This document shows positions 54,872 through 64,000 of a DNA stretch of 64,000 nt, one piece after another. The position numbers were made by a program, and so were the translations under genes. The DNA is from an uncultured Planctomycetaceae bacterium (lineage in GTDB: Bacteria > Planctomycetota > Planctomycetia > Planctomycetales > Planctomycetaceae). Each line of letters opens with the position of its first letter. Positions within the stretch are counted from its first letter, which is position 1. The DNA lies in assembly GCA_903858815.1 (NCBI GenBank), contig CAIOKE010000119.1, positions 1 through 64,000 on the forward strand. The letters are read 5' to 3'. The notes under the pieces are model-generated. The model worked only from the letters and a program-made list of their open reading frames with translations. It made no database searches and was not told the DNA's origin.

Positions 54872-56344
<1,473 letters not shown>

Positions 56345-56391
56345 TTCTGATGTCAATTGGTTCGCTTGTGCTCTGAGTTCTGGAGCTGGTT

Positions 56392-56790
56392 ATGGCAGAT
56401 CTTCGGTTGGTGCTGGTAACTCCAGAGAAGACTCTTTTCGATCGTCCGGTGGCTTCCCTGCAGGTGCCATTGTTTGACGGTGGTGCTGGGTTTTATCCGG
56501 GTCGTGCACCGCTGGTAGGGCGACTGGGTGCGGGTGTGTTGCTGTTGAGGGGGGCATCTGGCGAGTCCGAGTCGTATTTTATCGATGGTGGCTTTGTGCA
56601 GGTGAAGGGCCCGGTGGTTTCGGTACTGACGAATTCTGCTGTGGAGTGTGGTCAGATCAGCCGTCGAACGGCTCAGCAGCAACTGACGGATGTGCTTGGC
56701 GAGCGTGCGGTGTCTGACGAAGAGTACCGCAGCAAGGCACGTCGGATCGAGACTGCTCGTCGAAGACTGACTGCTGCCGGTCGGGAATAG
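56392..56790 (+). CDS. atpC: ATP synthase F1 epsilon subunit
   Basis: 132 residues. N-terminal beta-sandwich DLRLVLVTPEKTLFDRPVASLQVPLFDGGAGFYPGRAPLVGRLGAG, and the usual VIKVxxGFVxVxxxxVSVLTxxA motif here reads IDGGFVQVKGPVVSVLTNSAV. The C-terminal helical part is short. Last gene of the ATP synthase cluster, followed by a strong terminator. Confidence 0.94.
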   Translation: MADLRLVLVTPEKTLFDRPVASLQVPLFDGGAGFYPGRAPLVGRLGAGVLLLRGASGESESYFIDGGFVQVKGPVVSVLTNSAVECGQISRRTAQQQLTDVLGERAVSDEEYRSKARRIETARRRLTAAGRE

Positions 56791-56834
56791 TCCCTTCCTG
56801 CTGGGATTTCTTCCTCGCGGAGGCTAGGATACTG

Positions 56835-56867
56835 GAGTCCGACATGTTCGCATGTCGGACTCTTTTT
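56835..56867 (+). terminator. Rho-independent terminator of the ATP synthase operon
   Basis: A perfect 12-bp stem GAGTCCGACATG / CATGTCGGACTC closed by a TTCG tetraloop (56847-56850), followed directly by five T. Only 45 bases after the atpC stop. Confidence 0.92.
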
Positions 56868-56889
56868 GTTTCAGTTCGGAGTGTTACAG

Positions 56890-57120
56890 ATGGATAAGTT
56901 TGATCCGCGTATTGATTCGCTGGTGATGGAAACCCGGACGGTTTGGGATAAGTCTGTAGGGAATCTTTCGGACGAAGATCGCCGCTGGGTGGCTCAGTCG
57001 ATTCACGATCAGCCGCAGCTGGCTTCGAAGGTTTCCTATGAGCGAACTCATACCGGGTTTGCTCGAACGATCCATGTGACGGTGGAAGACATTCAAAGAT
57101 TGTATCTGGCAAAGACGTGA
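56890..57120 (+). CDS. Small protein of unknown function
   Basis: 76 residues from ATG 56890 (MDKFDPRIDSLVMETRTVW). Acidic/amphipathic, with LSDEDRRWVAQSIHDQPQ and a C-terminal VTVEDIQRLYL. It lies 22 bases after the ATP synthase terminator and before a lactonase-family gene; the terminator makes co-transcription with atpC unlikely. No family recognised. Confidence 0.55.
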   Translation: MDKFDPRIDSLVMETRTVWDKSVGNLSDEDRRWVAQSIHDQPQLASKVSYERTHTGFARTIHVTVEDIQRLYLAKT

Positions 57121-57149
57121 GTGGTGAGAAGCCGGGGGAGGGGTGACGT

Positions 57150-58292
57150 ATGAGTCTTGTCTCTCGGTTTTTTATCACTGCGATTTTGCGTTGGTTGCAG
57201 CTTTTGGCAGGTTTGTGGACCGTGTCTGGCGCCCTGTCGAGTTTGCTGTTGGGTGCTGACGAGAGCAGTGCAAGGCCGCCGGTTTATCTGTACTGCAGCG
57301 TTGCTGATGCTCGCTTGATCCAGGTATTGTCGTTTGACTCACAGACCGGCAAGGTTGCGAAAAGCTCCAGCCTTGGGACTCCGGGTGAGCCGGCTGCATT
57401 GACCTCTTCGGCCGATGGTCGTTATCTGTTTGCCTCGATGCGTGATACCGGGCGACTCTGCAGTTTCCGGATTGACTCGACGACGGGTGCCCTGACATTG
57501 CTCAGTGATGTTGTGGCTGGTGCTGACCCTGCTCAGATTACGCTTGATCGTTCGGGTCAGTATCTGTTCGCGGCGTATTATGAGGCGGCGAAGATCTCGG
57601 TGCATCGAGTTGGTGCGGACGGTCGTCTTTCGGACGCTGCGGTGCAGGAGATCGCCACAGCAGAAAAGGCTCATGCGATCGTACCTGATCCGACGAATCG
57701 TCTGGTGTTTGTTCCTCATACGGGTCCGAATCGCATTTATCAGTTTCGATTTGAGGAATTTGTGGGGCGACTACTGCCCGGAATTCCACCGTATCTGCAG
57801 TGTCCTGAGCAGACTGGTCCTCGGCATCTTGCGTGGCATCCCAGTCTGCCGTTTGCTTATGTGGATAACGAGCAGGGCAATTCGGTGACGGTGTATGCGC
57901 TGCGTGGCAGCAGTCTTGTACCGGGCCAGACGTCATCGACGCTGCCTGATGACTTTCGTGGTCAGAATGCGACGGCCGAAGTTCGAGTGCATCCGGATGG
58001 TCGGCATTTGATTGTTTCGAACAGGGGCGCGAATTCGCTGGCGATTTTTCAGATCAACGCTGGTGGTGATCAGTTGTCACCGAAGGAAATTGTGCCGTGT
58101 GAGCCTGTGCCTCGCTGTTTTGACCTGACGTCTGACGGGCGATATCTGTTGCTGGCCGGTGAAGGATCGGGCAACCTGCAGGTCTTTCGGATCGGGGACC
58201 TGCGCGGTTATCTGACGGAGGTTGACAAGCTGCAGGTTGGGCCACGGTTGTGGTGGGTTCATGCGGTGCAGGTTCCTGCAGCCAATCGCTGA
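57150..58292 (+). CDS. Exported lactonase-family beta-propeller protein
   Basis: 380 residues. N-terminal hydrophobic signal (FFITAILRWLQLLAGLW). Seven-bladed 6-phosphogluconolactonase (YkgB/Pgl)-like propeller with repeated short blades: VYLYCSVADARLIQVLSFD, GRYLFASMRDTGRLCSFRID, GQYLFAAYYEAAKISVHRV, RLVFVPHTGPNRIYQF, HPSLPFAYVDNEQGNSVTVYAL, HPDGRHLIVSNRGANSLAIF and DGRYLLLAGEGSGNLQVFRI. If active it would hydrolyse a sugar lactone outside or at the envelope. GGGGAGGGG ribosome site. Substrate is not determined. Confidence 0.85.
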   Translation: MSLVSRFFITAILRWLQLLAGLWTVSGALSSLLLGADESSARPPVYLYCSVADARLIQVLSFDSQTGKVAKSSSLGTPGEPAALTSSADGRYLFASMRDTGRLCSFRIDSTTGALTLLSDVVAGADPAQITLDRSGQYLFAAYYEAAKISVHRVGADGRLSDAAVQEIATAEKAHAIVPDPTNRLVFVPHTGPNRIYQFRFEEFVGRLLPGIPPYLQCPEQTGPRHLAWHPSLPFAYVDNEQGNSVTVYALRGSSLVPGQTSSTLPDDFRGQNATAEVRVHPDGRHLIVSNRGANSLAIFQINAGGDQLSPKEIVPCEPVPRCFDLTSDGRYLLLAGEGSGNLQVFRIGDLRGYLTEVDKLQVGPRLWWVHAVQVPAANR

Positions 58293-58307
58293 AACCTGGA
58301 TTCGGTA

Positions 58308-59855
58308 TCAGAAGACAGGTCCGGGCATCCATGGGCAGAATTCTTCGTCGCCGATTCCCTGTTGTTCGCTGAGTGTCTGTTCGCCGCTGGCAACGGCGAC
58401 GATTTTTTCGAAGATACGGGAGCCGGCCGATTCGAGGGTTTCGCCGTCGATGATGGAGCCGGCATTGATATCCATATCCTCCTGCATGCGGTTGAACAGC
58501 GGGGAATTGGTGGCCACTTTGATGGTTGGTGCCGGCTTGCATCCAAAACAGCTGCCGCGTCCGGTTGTGAAGACAACGAGCTGGCAGCCACCGGCGACAA
58601 GCCCGGTGACAGAGATGGGGTCATATCCGGGGGTATCCATGAAAGTGAAGCCTTTCGATGTGATGGCTTCAGCGAACTGGTAGACGTCGCGCAGCGGTGC
58701 CGTCCCCCCTTTGGCGACCGCTCCGAGGGATTTTTCGATGATGGTTGTCAGGCCACCCTGCTTGTTGCCATAGGACGGATTGTTATCGATAGATGCATTA
58801 TTTCGCCGTGCGTAGTCTTCCCACCAGCGGATACGTTCCAGCAGTTTTTCGCCGACTTCGCGGCTGACGGATCGACGTGTCAGTAGTTGTTCTGCCCCGT
58901 AGACTTCCGGGGTTTCTGCCAGAACTGAGCCCCCACCATGTGCGACCAGCAGATCGCTGGCGTACCCGAGTGCTGGATTGGCCGTGATGCCACTGGCCCC
59001 ATCACTGCCCCCACACTGCAGGCCAAGAATCAATTCTGAAAGCGGGATGGGTTCCCGTTTCACGTCATTGGCTGCCGGCAGCAATTCTCTGAGGACACCC
59101 ACCGCGCGGTCAACTGTCCTGCGGACGCCACCGACTTCCTGGATATTGAGGATCATTGGCAGGTCATCGCGACCACCGGCCGAAGCGCCGCCCAGCTGGA
59201 TCAGTCCCTGTGTCTGCTGCAGGTGTGAGGCTTGAGCGGTTTCGCAGCCAAGTCCCAGTACGATGCAGGCAGCGATGTTTGGATGTCTGGCAAATCCGGC
59301 CAGCGTACGATTCAGCAGCAGATGGTCGTCGCTGTTGTAGGCAAATGCACAGCCACTTTTGTGGACGATGGGAATTACGCCATCGATATTTGGGTAGCGG
59401 CTGAGATCTGTCCGTGCCAGTTCCTGAGCGACGTATCGTGACGTGGTTGCAGAGCAGTTGACTGTGCTGATGACTGCGATGTAGTTGCGAGTTCCGGCGG
59501 CCCCATTACGGCGTCGAAAGCCCTGAAATGTGCGGGGGAGGGGAGCAGGAAACTGCTGCAGTTCTGTTCCGAATTCGTAGCCCGCCCGTTCGCGTTCGAG
59601 GCTGACATTGTGCGTGTGGACCCATTGTCCGGCCGCGATGTCTGTGGCGGCCGATCCGATGGGTTGTCCGAACTTGCGAATCGTGCTGCCTTTGGGAATC
59701 GGGCGAACAGCGACTTTATGGAACAGCGGAATGGGTTCAGCGGCCAGCAGGTGGCTGTCGCTGGTGGTGATGACATCCCCCGCCTGCAGGGCTCGACGAG
59801 CGACGACAATGTTGTCTGAGGGGTGCAGAATCAGAACGGAGGAGATATCTGACAC
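58308..59855 (-). CDS. uxaA: Altronate dehydratase (UxaA) family protein
   Basis: 515 residues from GTG 59855. N-terminal SAF-type domain (IVVARRALQAGDVITTS...GSAATDIAAGQWVHTHN), then the UxaA core: GFRRRNGAAGTRNYIAVISTVNCSATTSRYVA, GVIPIVHKSGCAF, ACIVLGLGCET, NKQGGLTTIIEKSLGAVAKGGTAPL and the metal-binding CFGCKPAPTIKVATN. Removes water from sugar acids such as altronate; galactarate-type members (GarD) are similar, so the substrate is open. The adjacent sugar-isomerase-like gene supports carbohydrate metabolism. Confidence 0.88.
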   Translation of the reverse strand: MSDISSVLILHPSDNIVVARRALQAGDVITTSDSHLLAAEPIPLFHKVAVRPIPKGSTIRKFGQPIGSAATDIAAGQWVHTHNVSLERERAGYEFGTELQQFPAPLPRTFQGFRRRNGAAGTRNYIAVISTVNCSATTSRYVAQELARTDLSRYPNIDGVIPIVHKSGCAFAYNSDDHLLLNRTLAGFARHPNIAACIVLGLGCETAQASHLQQTQGLIQLGGASAGGRDDLPMILNIQEVGGVRRTVDRAVGVLRELLPAANDVKREPIPLSELILGLQCGGSDGASGITANPALGYASDLLVAHGGGSVLAETPEVYGAEQLLTRRSVSREVGEKLLERIRWWEDYARRNNASIDNNPSYGNKQGGLTTIIEKSLGAVAKGGTAPLRDVYQFAEAITSKGFTFMDTPGYDPISVTGLVAGGCQLVVFTTGRGSCFGCKPAPTIKVATNSPLFNRMQEDMDINAGSIIDGETLESAGSRIFEKIVAVASGEQTLSEQQGIGDEEFCPWMPGPVF

Positions 59856-59970
59856 AGGACGAGTTCCCCGGGGGGTGCGATGGAGCGGAATTGGTTAGAA
59901 TTCTGGAGGTTCTGCGGAATTCGCACAAGGCGTGAATTCGGCAGTCTGAGAATCCGGGAGTTCTGGTGTT

Positions 59971-60882
59971 TCAGAGCTGACAGACCGACGCGGCGTGTCG
60001 CAGGGCAAGCACTGGATCGGGCCAGGTTGGCAGAAACTCATGTGCTATGAAGCCGTTGTAACCGGTTTTCAGGATTGCCGCCATGACCGCCGGATAGTTG
60101 ATCTCCTGCAGCAGATCCAGTTCCCGTCGACCGGGATTTCCGGCAGTGTGGTAATGCCCAATCAGGGCGTGATTCTTTTCAATTCTGCGGATGACATCGC
60201 CGTTCATGATCTGCACATGGTAGATATCGAACAGCAGTCGGAATGCGGGGGAGTCCATGCGGCGAACAAGTTCAAAACAGCGTTCGACATCATCTCCGAA
60301 GTAGCCCGGGTGTCCTTTCATCGGGTGTGAGTTATCGACGGAGTTGAGATGTTCGAGGCACAGTGTGATGTTGCGTTCTTCGGCGTAGGGGAGCACTTTT
60401 TTCCAGAGTTCGAGGCAGTTGGTCTCGGCCGTTGTTTCTGACATGCCTCGGACCGTCATTCCGGTGAATGTGATGACTCTGGAGCATTCGTTCTGGACGG
60501 CCGCATCGATTGCGGATTTCAGTTTTGCTTCACATTCTGCATGATTGCCGCGATCAACTGGTCCTGTGGCAAACCCATGGCTGCTGACCAGTGAGATCTG
60601 CAGCCCGCGGCGACGGGCTTCGGGGTAGAATTTCCGATCAATTCCCTCGATCCCGGTGAGCCCGATGCTGACGCAGTGTCCGATGAGTTCGCTGGTGGGC
60701 ATGGGATTGAAGCACCAGCCCATAACGGACTGGTGAATCTGTTGTCTGGTGATCTGGAAGTCCGCTGCGACCTGCGGTGGTTCGTATTGAGTTTTTGCGA
60801 CAGCGGCGGTCCGGGATCCGGCAGCAGTGGCAAGGGCAGTGCAGGCGACTGTTCTGCGTGAGACGCGTGGCAGCAATGTCAT
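59971..60882 (-). CDS. Tat-exported sugar isomerase/epimerase-like TIM barrel
   Basis: 303 residues from ATG 60882, which opens a twin-arginine-like signal (LLPRVSRRTVACTALATAAGSRT). The body is an AP-endonuclease-2/xylose-isomerase-like barrel: HCVSIGLTGIEGIDRKFYP, ISLVSSHGF, VITFTGMTVRG, ITLCLEHLNSV, FRLLFDIYHVQIMNGDV, GHYHTAGNPGR and FIAHEFLPTW, giving the usual Glu/Asp/His/Glu metal ligand order. Resembles hydroxypyruvate isomerase-type families. Shares a divergent promoter region with the C45 protein. Confidence 0.82.
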   Translation of the reverse strand: MTLLPRVSRRTVACTALATAAGSRTAAVAKTQYEPPQVAADFQITRQQIHQSVMGWCFNPMPTSELIGHCVSIGLTGIEGIDRKFYPEARRRGLQISLVSSHGFATGPVDRGNHAECEAKLKSAIDAAVQNECSRVITFTGMTVRGMSETTAETNCLELWKKVLPYAEERNITLCLEHLNSVDNSHPMKGHPGYFGDDVERCFELVRRMDSPAFRLLFDIYHVQIMNGDVIRRIEKNHALIGHYHTAGNPGRRELDLLQEINYPAVMAAILKTGYNGFIAHEFLPTWPDPVLALRHAASVCQL

Positions 60883-61004
60883 GAGGCGGGTTCCATTTCC
60901 GGTTGAACGGGTGTGGCAGGGCAGGCTGCAGTTTGACGGAATGTGCCTTGAATGGAATACTGTCTGCGTCAGAATTTTTCTCACCCAGTAGTGGATTTCC
61001 TGTC

Positions 61005-62252
61005 ATGTTGCGAAGTTTGTCATGGCTGTTGGTTTGTGGGTGTGTGGCTGTGAGTGCGGTTGCTGACGAATCCGCGGGTGACAAGTCTGCGGCACTGACG
61101 GGGCAGGGGCCTGCGACTGCCGTCGCAGAGACAGCTGATTTTTTTACGCGTCCGGCGGTGCAGAGCGAGGCTCGGGTGAGCATCGTGCGGCAGGGTGATG
61201 CCGAGATTCCGCTGGTTGTTGTCAAGGGGACGCCGTATGAGATGGGGCGGCAGCTTGGTCAAGCGCTCAAACAGCAGATCACCACTTTTCTGCCGGCGGC
61301 TTTGCCGGCCATCTGTAAAGAGCTGGGTTTGACAGAGGAGCAGTTGCAGGAGGTCTGGAGTCGTTCCTCGGCGTACTCTGACGATCGTCTTGAGCAGGAG
61401 CTGGCGGGGGTTGCAGATGGTACGGGGTTACCGCTTCGAACGCTGCAGGCGATGCATGCTGTGCCGCTGCTGATGCCGTATTCGTGCAGCAGTATCGCGG
61501 CGTGGGGGGAGGCAACGGAGGATGGTCATCTGTATCAGACGCGAAATCTGGACTGGAATCTGGAACTTGGTGCTCACAATTTTGCCGCCATTGTGATTTA
61601 TGTGCCGGATGTGGGTTCGCCACACGTGGTACCGACATTTGCGGGATTCAGTGGGGCGCACACGGGCATGAATTTTCATGGGATCGCCCTGTCAGAAATG
61701 GGTGATGCGTCTGGCAAGGAGGCTCCTTATTTCGTGCATGCACCGCATTTCACGGCGTTCTTTCGAACCATGCTGTACGACGCGGATTCGCTGACCGAGG
61801 CGCTGGAGATTTTTCGTCAGCAGCCGATGACGAAGCGTTATCACTTTGTATTCGGTGATGGTCGTACGGATCGTCGAGCCGTCAAGGTGCGGGCGCACTC
61901 ACCTGAGCCTGCAGATCGACGTTTGATGATCTGGAAGGATAACGATGCCACTGATGAGTTCGCTCCGAACGTGCTGAGCTGTGTGGTTTATAATGACGAG
62001 GGGCGGGGCGCGTTTCCGACCCTGAAAAGTGGTCACGGAAAGCTGAATGGTGAGTCGCTGGTGAAGCTGGCCAATCAGATTCCGATCAAGGGGGGCAACG
62101 TGATTAACGTGGTCTACGATGCAACGGATCTGAAAATGTGGGTCACCTACGCGCATGGCAGCGAAGAGGCGTACCAGCGACCTTCGGTGCTGATCGATCT
62201 GCATCAGGCGGTCGGTCCTGAGGTTTCGAAGACTCGGACTGCTGCGCCCTGA
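61005..62252 (+). CDS. Exported C45-family Ntn-hydrolase-like protein
   Basis: 415 residues from ATG 61005 (signal MLRSLSWLLVCGCVAVSAVA). PYEMGRQLGQALKQQ near the start is typical of the C45 family (acyl-CoA:6-aminopenicillanate acyltransferase-like). The candidate catalytic Cys is in MPYSCSSIAAWGEATEDGHLYQTRNLDW, which normally becomes N-terminal by autocleavage; NLDW is also a family mark. Suggests an amidohydrolase/acylase outside the cytoplasm; acts on an unknown substrate. The stop abuts the aldo/keto reductase stop. Confidence 0.82.
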   Translation: MLRSLSWLLVCGCVAVSAVADESAGDKSAALTGQGPATAVAETADFFTRPAVQSEARVSIVRQGDAEIPLVVVKGTPYEMGRQLGQALKQQITTFLPAALPAICKELGLTEEQLQEVWSRSSAYSDDRLEQELAGVADGTGLPLRTLQAMHAVPLLMPYSCSSIAAWGEATEDGHLYQTRNLDWNLELGAHNFAAIVIYVPDVGSPHVVPTFAGFSGAHTGMNFHGIALSEMGDASGKEAPYFVHAPHFTAFFRTMLYDADSLTEALEIFRQQPMTKRYHFVFGDGRTDRRAVKVRAHSPEPADRRLMIWKDNDATDEFAPNVLSCVVYNDEGRGAFPTLKSGHGKLNGESLVKLANQIPIKGGNVINVVYDATDLKMWVTYAHGSEEAYQRPSVLIDLHQAVGPEVSKTRTAAP

Positions 62253-63176
62253 TCAGTCGGTGACGCTGCAGGCCTGCCGGATTTCGTTGGACTCAGCAAA
62301 TCCGATGATGGCAGAGCAGACTGCCGGGTGTTTCAGGACGAACCGGATGGCCTGCGGTACAGCGTTATCCGGCCGAGTGGCTTCCGGCAATGTTTGGGCC
62401 TGACGCAGATCCTGTTCATATAAAGACAGCGGAAAGAATGGCGTGGTCAGCGTGTGCGCGCTGGGTGATCTGCCCGCGATTGCTCCACCGGCAAGCACCC
62501 GGATAGCAAATGCACCCAACTGCAGGCGCTGGCAGTCGGCCAGCAGATTGCCGTAGTCCGTCGGCACAGAATTGGGTGGCAGGAGCACGCCGGCACTGGG
62601 ATTGAGCCGGTTGAAGGGGATCTGCAGTGTGTCGAAGAGTCCGCTGTTCAGCACTCGACGCAGCGATGTTGGTGAGCCCGTGCCTGTCAGTCCGCAGCAG
62701 CGGATCAGGCCTGCACGGCGCAGCTCGGAAAAGGCAGCCGCCACACCGGTGGGCCCAAGGACTTCCTCCGGCGTCAGCGAAAACGGTTCCTGATCCGGCT
62801 GATCGGTGATGGCATTGTGCAGCTGCAGCAGGGTGACGTGCGGTCGCTGCAGTCGCTGCAGTGAGTCTGTGATCCCGGTGCGAATCTGTTCAGAGATCGA
62901 GACTGAAGAATTGCGCTGGATCCGGACTTTGGTTGCGATCTGGATGTGCTGACAGGAGTCCAGCTGCTGCAGTGCGTTGCCGAGAGCTCGTTCGGACGCT
63001 CCGTTGCCGTAGCCGGCTGCTGTGTCGATCCAGTTGATTCCGGTGTCGAATGCTGTCTGCAGAACCTGCAGCTGCTGCTCGAAGGCAGTTCCGGTCATCA
63101 GTCCCGCTACTGGTCCTGCTCCGAAGCTGATCTCTGACACTTCAAGACCGGTGCTGCCGAGTGGGCGATATTTCAT
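62253..63176 (-). CDS. Aldo/keto reductase family protein
   Basis: 307 residues from ATG 63176 (MKYRPLGSTGLEVSEISFGAGP). NADPH-dependent aldehyde/ketone reductase fold: NWIDTAAGYGNGASERALG with catalytic Asp and Tyr, IQIATKVRIQ with the Lys, and VTLLQLHNAI with the His. These four positions agree with the family tetrad. The C-terminal VIIGFAE-like ending AIIGFAESNEI is normal. Substrate unknown; 32 bases separate its start from the upstream MFS gene stop, so probably the same transcript. Confidence 0.88.
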   Translation of the reverse strand: MKYRPLGSTGLEVSEISFGAGPVAGLMTGTAFEQQLQVLQTAFDTGINWIDTAAGYGNGASERALGNALQQLDSCQHIQIATKVRIQRNSSVSISEQIRTGITDSLQRLQRPHVTLLQLHNAITDQPDQEPFSLTPEEVLGPTGVAAAFSELRRAGLIRCCGLTGTGSPTSLRRVLNSGLFDTLQIPFNRLNPSAGVLLPPNSVPTDYGNLLADCQRLQLGAFAIRVLAGGAIAGRSPSAHTLTTPFFPLSLYEQDLRQAQTLPEATRPDNAVPQAIRFVLKHPAVCSAIIGFAESNEIRQACSVTD

Positions 63177-63207
63177 CGGAGCATTCCGTGACTGGGGGGC
63201 AGGCGTT

Positions 63208-64000
63208 TCAGGTCTGCGAATTCTGTGGGGCTGTCTGTGGCTTTCGTGAGTCTGTCGGAGCCAGCCAGATGACCAGCATTCCGACCGCATAAATCAGCCC
63301 GGTCCAGAGTCCGATAGCCGAATAGTCACCTCCGAAGGAGCTCATGCGCAGCCCGACAAAAATACTGACGGCAGCGGCAGCGATTCGTCCTGAATTGAAG
63401 GAGATACCGCTGCCGGTGGCGCGGACATTGACCGGGAACAACTCTGGTAAGAACAGTGGCAGCCAGCCGAAGTACGCGACGCCGAAAAATCCCAGAAGGA
63501 ATACGGCCCAGTCAAACCACGGATCATCCGGCTGCATGGTGCCAAACAGCAGCGAGCTGACCGCGAAGGTGGCGAGGCTGATGAGAAAGTAGGAGAGGCG
63601 TGGGCCGGCGAGCGTCGCAATAAGGCCCCCGAGGAGGCTGCCGAAGATAGCGCCGCTGGAGCGGCTGATCATAGTGCGAGCTTTGTCGCGGGGGTTCTGT
63701 CCGGTCTTCTTCTTCGCAGGTGTTGCGATGCCATCGGCAGGGGCAGCGCTGGCCGCCAGCTCGGCCTGCCGAGCGGCGACCTGGTCGCGCCACGGCACGA
63801 CCCAGTTGGCGTTGGCGGCCGTTCCGATGACTGGAACTGCACCCAGCAGGATTCCGATCAGCGTGCGTGACAGCAGTGGTGGTTTGAAGAGCTGGCCGGT
63901 GACAGAGCTTCGGAGTGGTGCACCATTGGTGGAACCCGCAACGCTGCTGGCCCGCTGTGTCAGCCAGCGTCGCGATTCCGGGACCAGCCACAGGATCAGC
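63208..64000 (-). CDS. MFS transporter, partial (N-terminus beyond the window)
   Basis: The frame is open to the window edge: the visible part begins ...LILWLVPESRRWL, the loop after the sixth helix of sugar-porter-like MFS proteins, so the first half lies beyond 64000. A GTG at 63798 is not the real start. Later parts: RSSGAIFGSLLGGLIATLAGPR, YFLISLATFAVSSLLFGTM, GFFGVAYFGWLPLFLPELFPVNVRATGSGISFNSGRIAAAAVSIFVG and GLIYAVGMLVIWLAP. The loop PELFPVNVRATGSGIS matches MFS motifs. A substrate such as a carboxylate or sugar is possible but not determined. Confidence 0.85.
   Translation of the reverse strand, partial: LILWLVPESRRWLTQRASSVAGSTNGAPLRSSVTGQLFKPPLLSRTLIGILLGAVPVIGTAANANWVVPWRDQVAARQAELAASAAPADGIATPAKKKTGQNPRDKARTMISRSSGAIFGSLLGGLIATLAGPRLSYFLISLATFAVSSLLFGTMQPDDPWFDWAVFLLGFFGVAYFGWLPLFLPELFPVNVRATGSGISFNSGRIAAAAVSIFVGLRMSSFGGDYSAIGLWTGLIYAVGMLVIWLAPTDSRKPQTAPQNSQT

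Noticed and set aside
63796-63798. GTG as the MFS transporter start
   Set aside because: The frame continues upstream to the window edge with a typical VPESRRWL loop, so the real start lies outside.

Overview
The window looks like a chromosomal stretch from a planctomycete. The supporting signs are two prepilin-like DUF1559 proteins with the C-terminal H-X9-DG motif, a DUF1501 protein, a secreted protein with DUF11-like repeats, a very large exported protein with an Arg-rich/LEARL N-terminus, ATP synthase c and b subunits that appear to carry signal peptides, and intergenic hairpin repeats. GC content is moderately high, genes lie on both strands, and coding density is high apart from three repeat regions. 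I recognise no rRNA, tRNA, CRISPR array, prophage or insertion sequence.

Layout. 1-404 is a tandem hairpin repeat. 405-10757 holds a small conserved protein, pyruvate kinase, an SGNH hydrolase, leuD, a Ski2-like helicase, a DapA-family enzyme, a small secreted protein and a large matrixin/GlcG fusion. 11085-14598 (minus) is a probable six-gene operon containing thiS-thiG. 14951-18068 carries a haem-binding protein, a Cys-less redoxin lipoprotein and mqnD (futalosine menaquinone pathway). 18085-18500 is a second tandem repeat of 142-bp units that shares its core with the one at the window start. 18655-30863 is mostly housekeeping: rimI, plsC, a uvrA homologue, mtaB, tmk, gatC, two tatA-like genes, a threonine dehydratase-like enzyme and a DegT aminotransferase with a second Cys-less redoxin.

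31482-43488 contains the two DUF1559 proteins, a zinc-ribbon membrane protein, scpA, a TPR lipoprotein, and a two-gene unit made of an SbcD/YhaO-like protein that has lost its metal ligands and a YhaN/SbcC-like ATPase with membrane segments. A DUF1501 protein follows. 43900-45800 is a roughly 1.9-kb non-coding higher-order repeat built from GTGTCCCC words and paired GTGAACAA words; I cannot assign it to a known element.

46077-56862 has the DUF11-like secreted protein and a complete F-type ATP synthase cluster (two small membrane proteins, then atpB-E-F-H-A-G-D-C), ending at a strong UUCG-loop terminator. 56890-64000 carries a small protein, a lactonase-family propeller, an altronate dehydratase-family enzyme, a sugar-isomerase-like TIM barrel, a C45 peptidase-like protein, an aldo/keto reductase and the C-terminal part of an MFS transporter that runs off the window.

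The best candidates for something new are the metal-ligand-less nuclease/ATPase pair, the 44-46 kb repeat, the matrixin-GlcG fusion and the two active-site-Cys-less redoxins. All functions are inferred from sequence reading alone.
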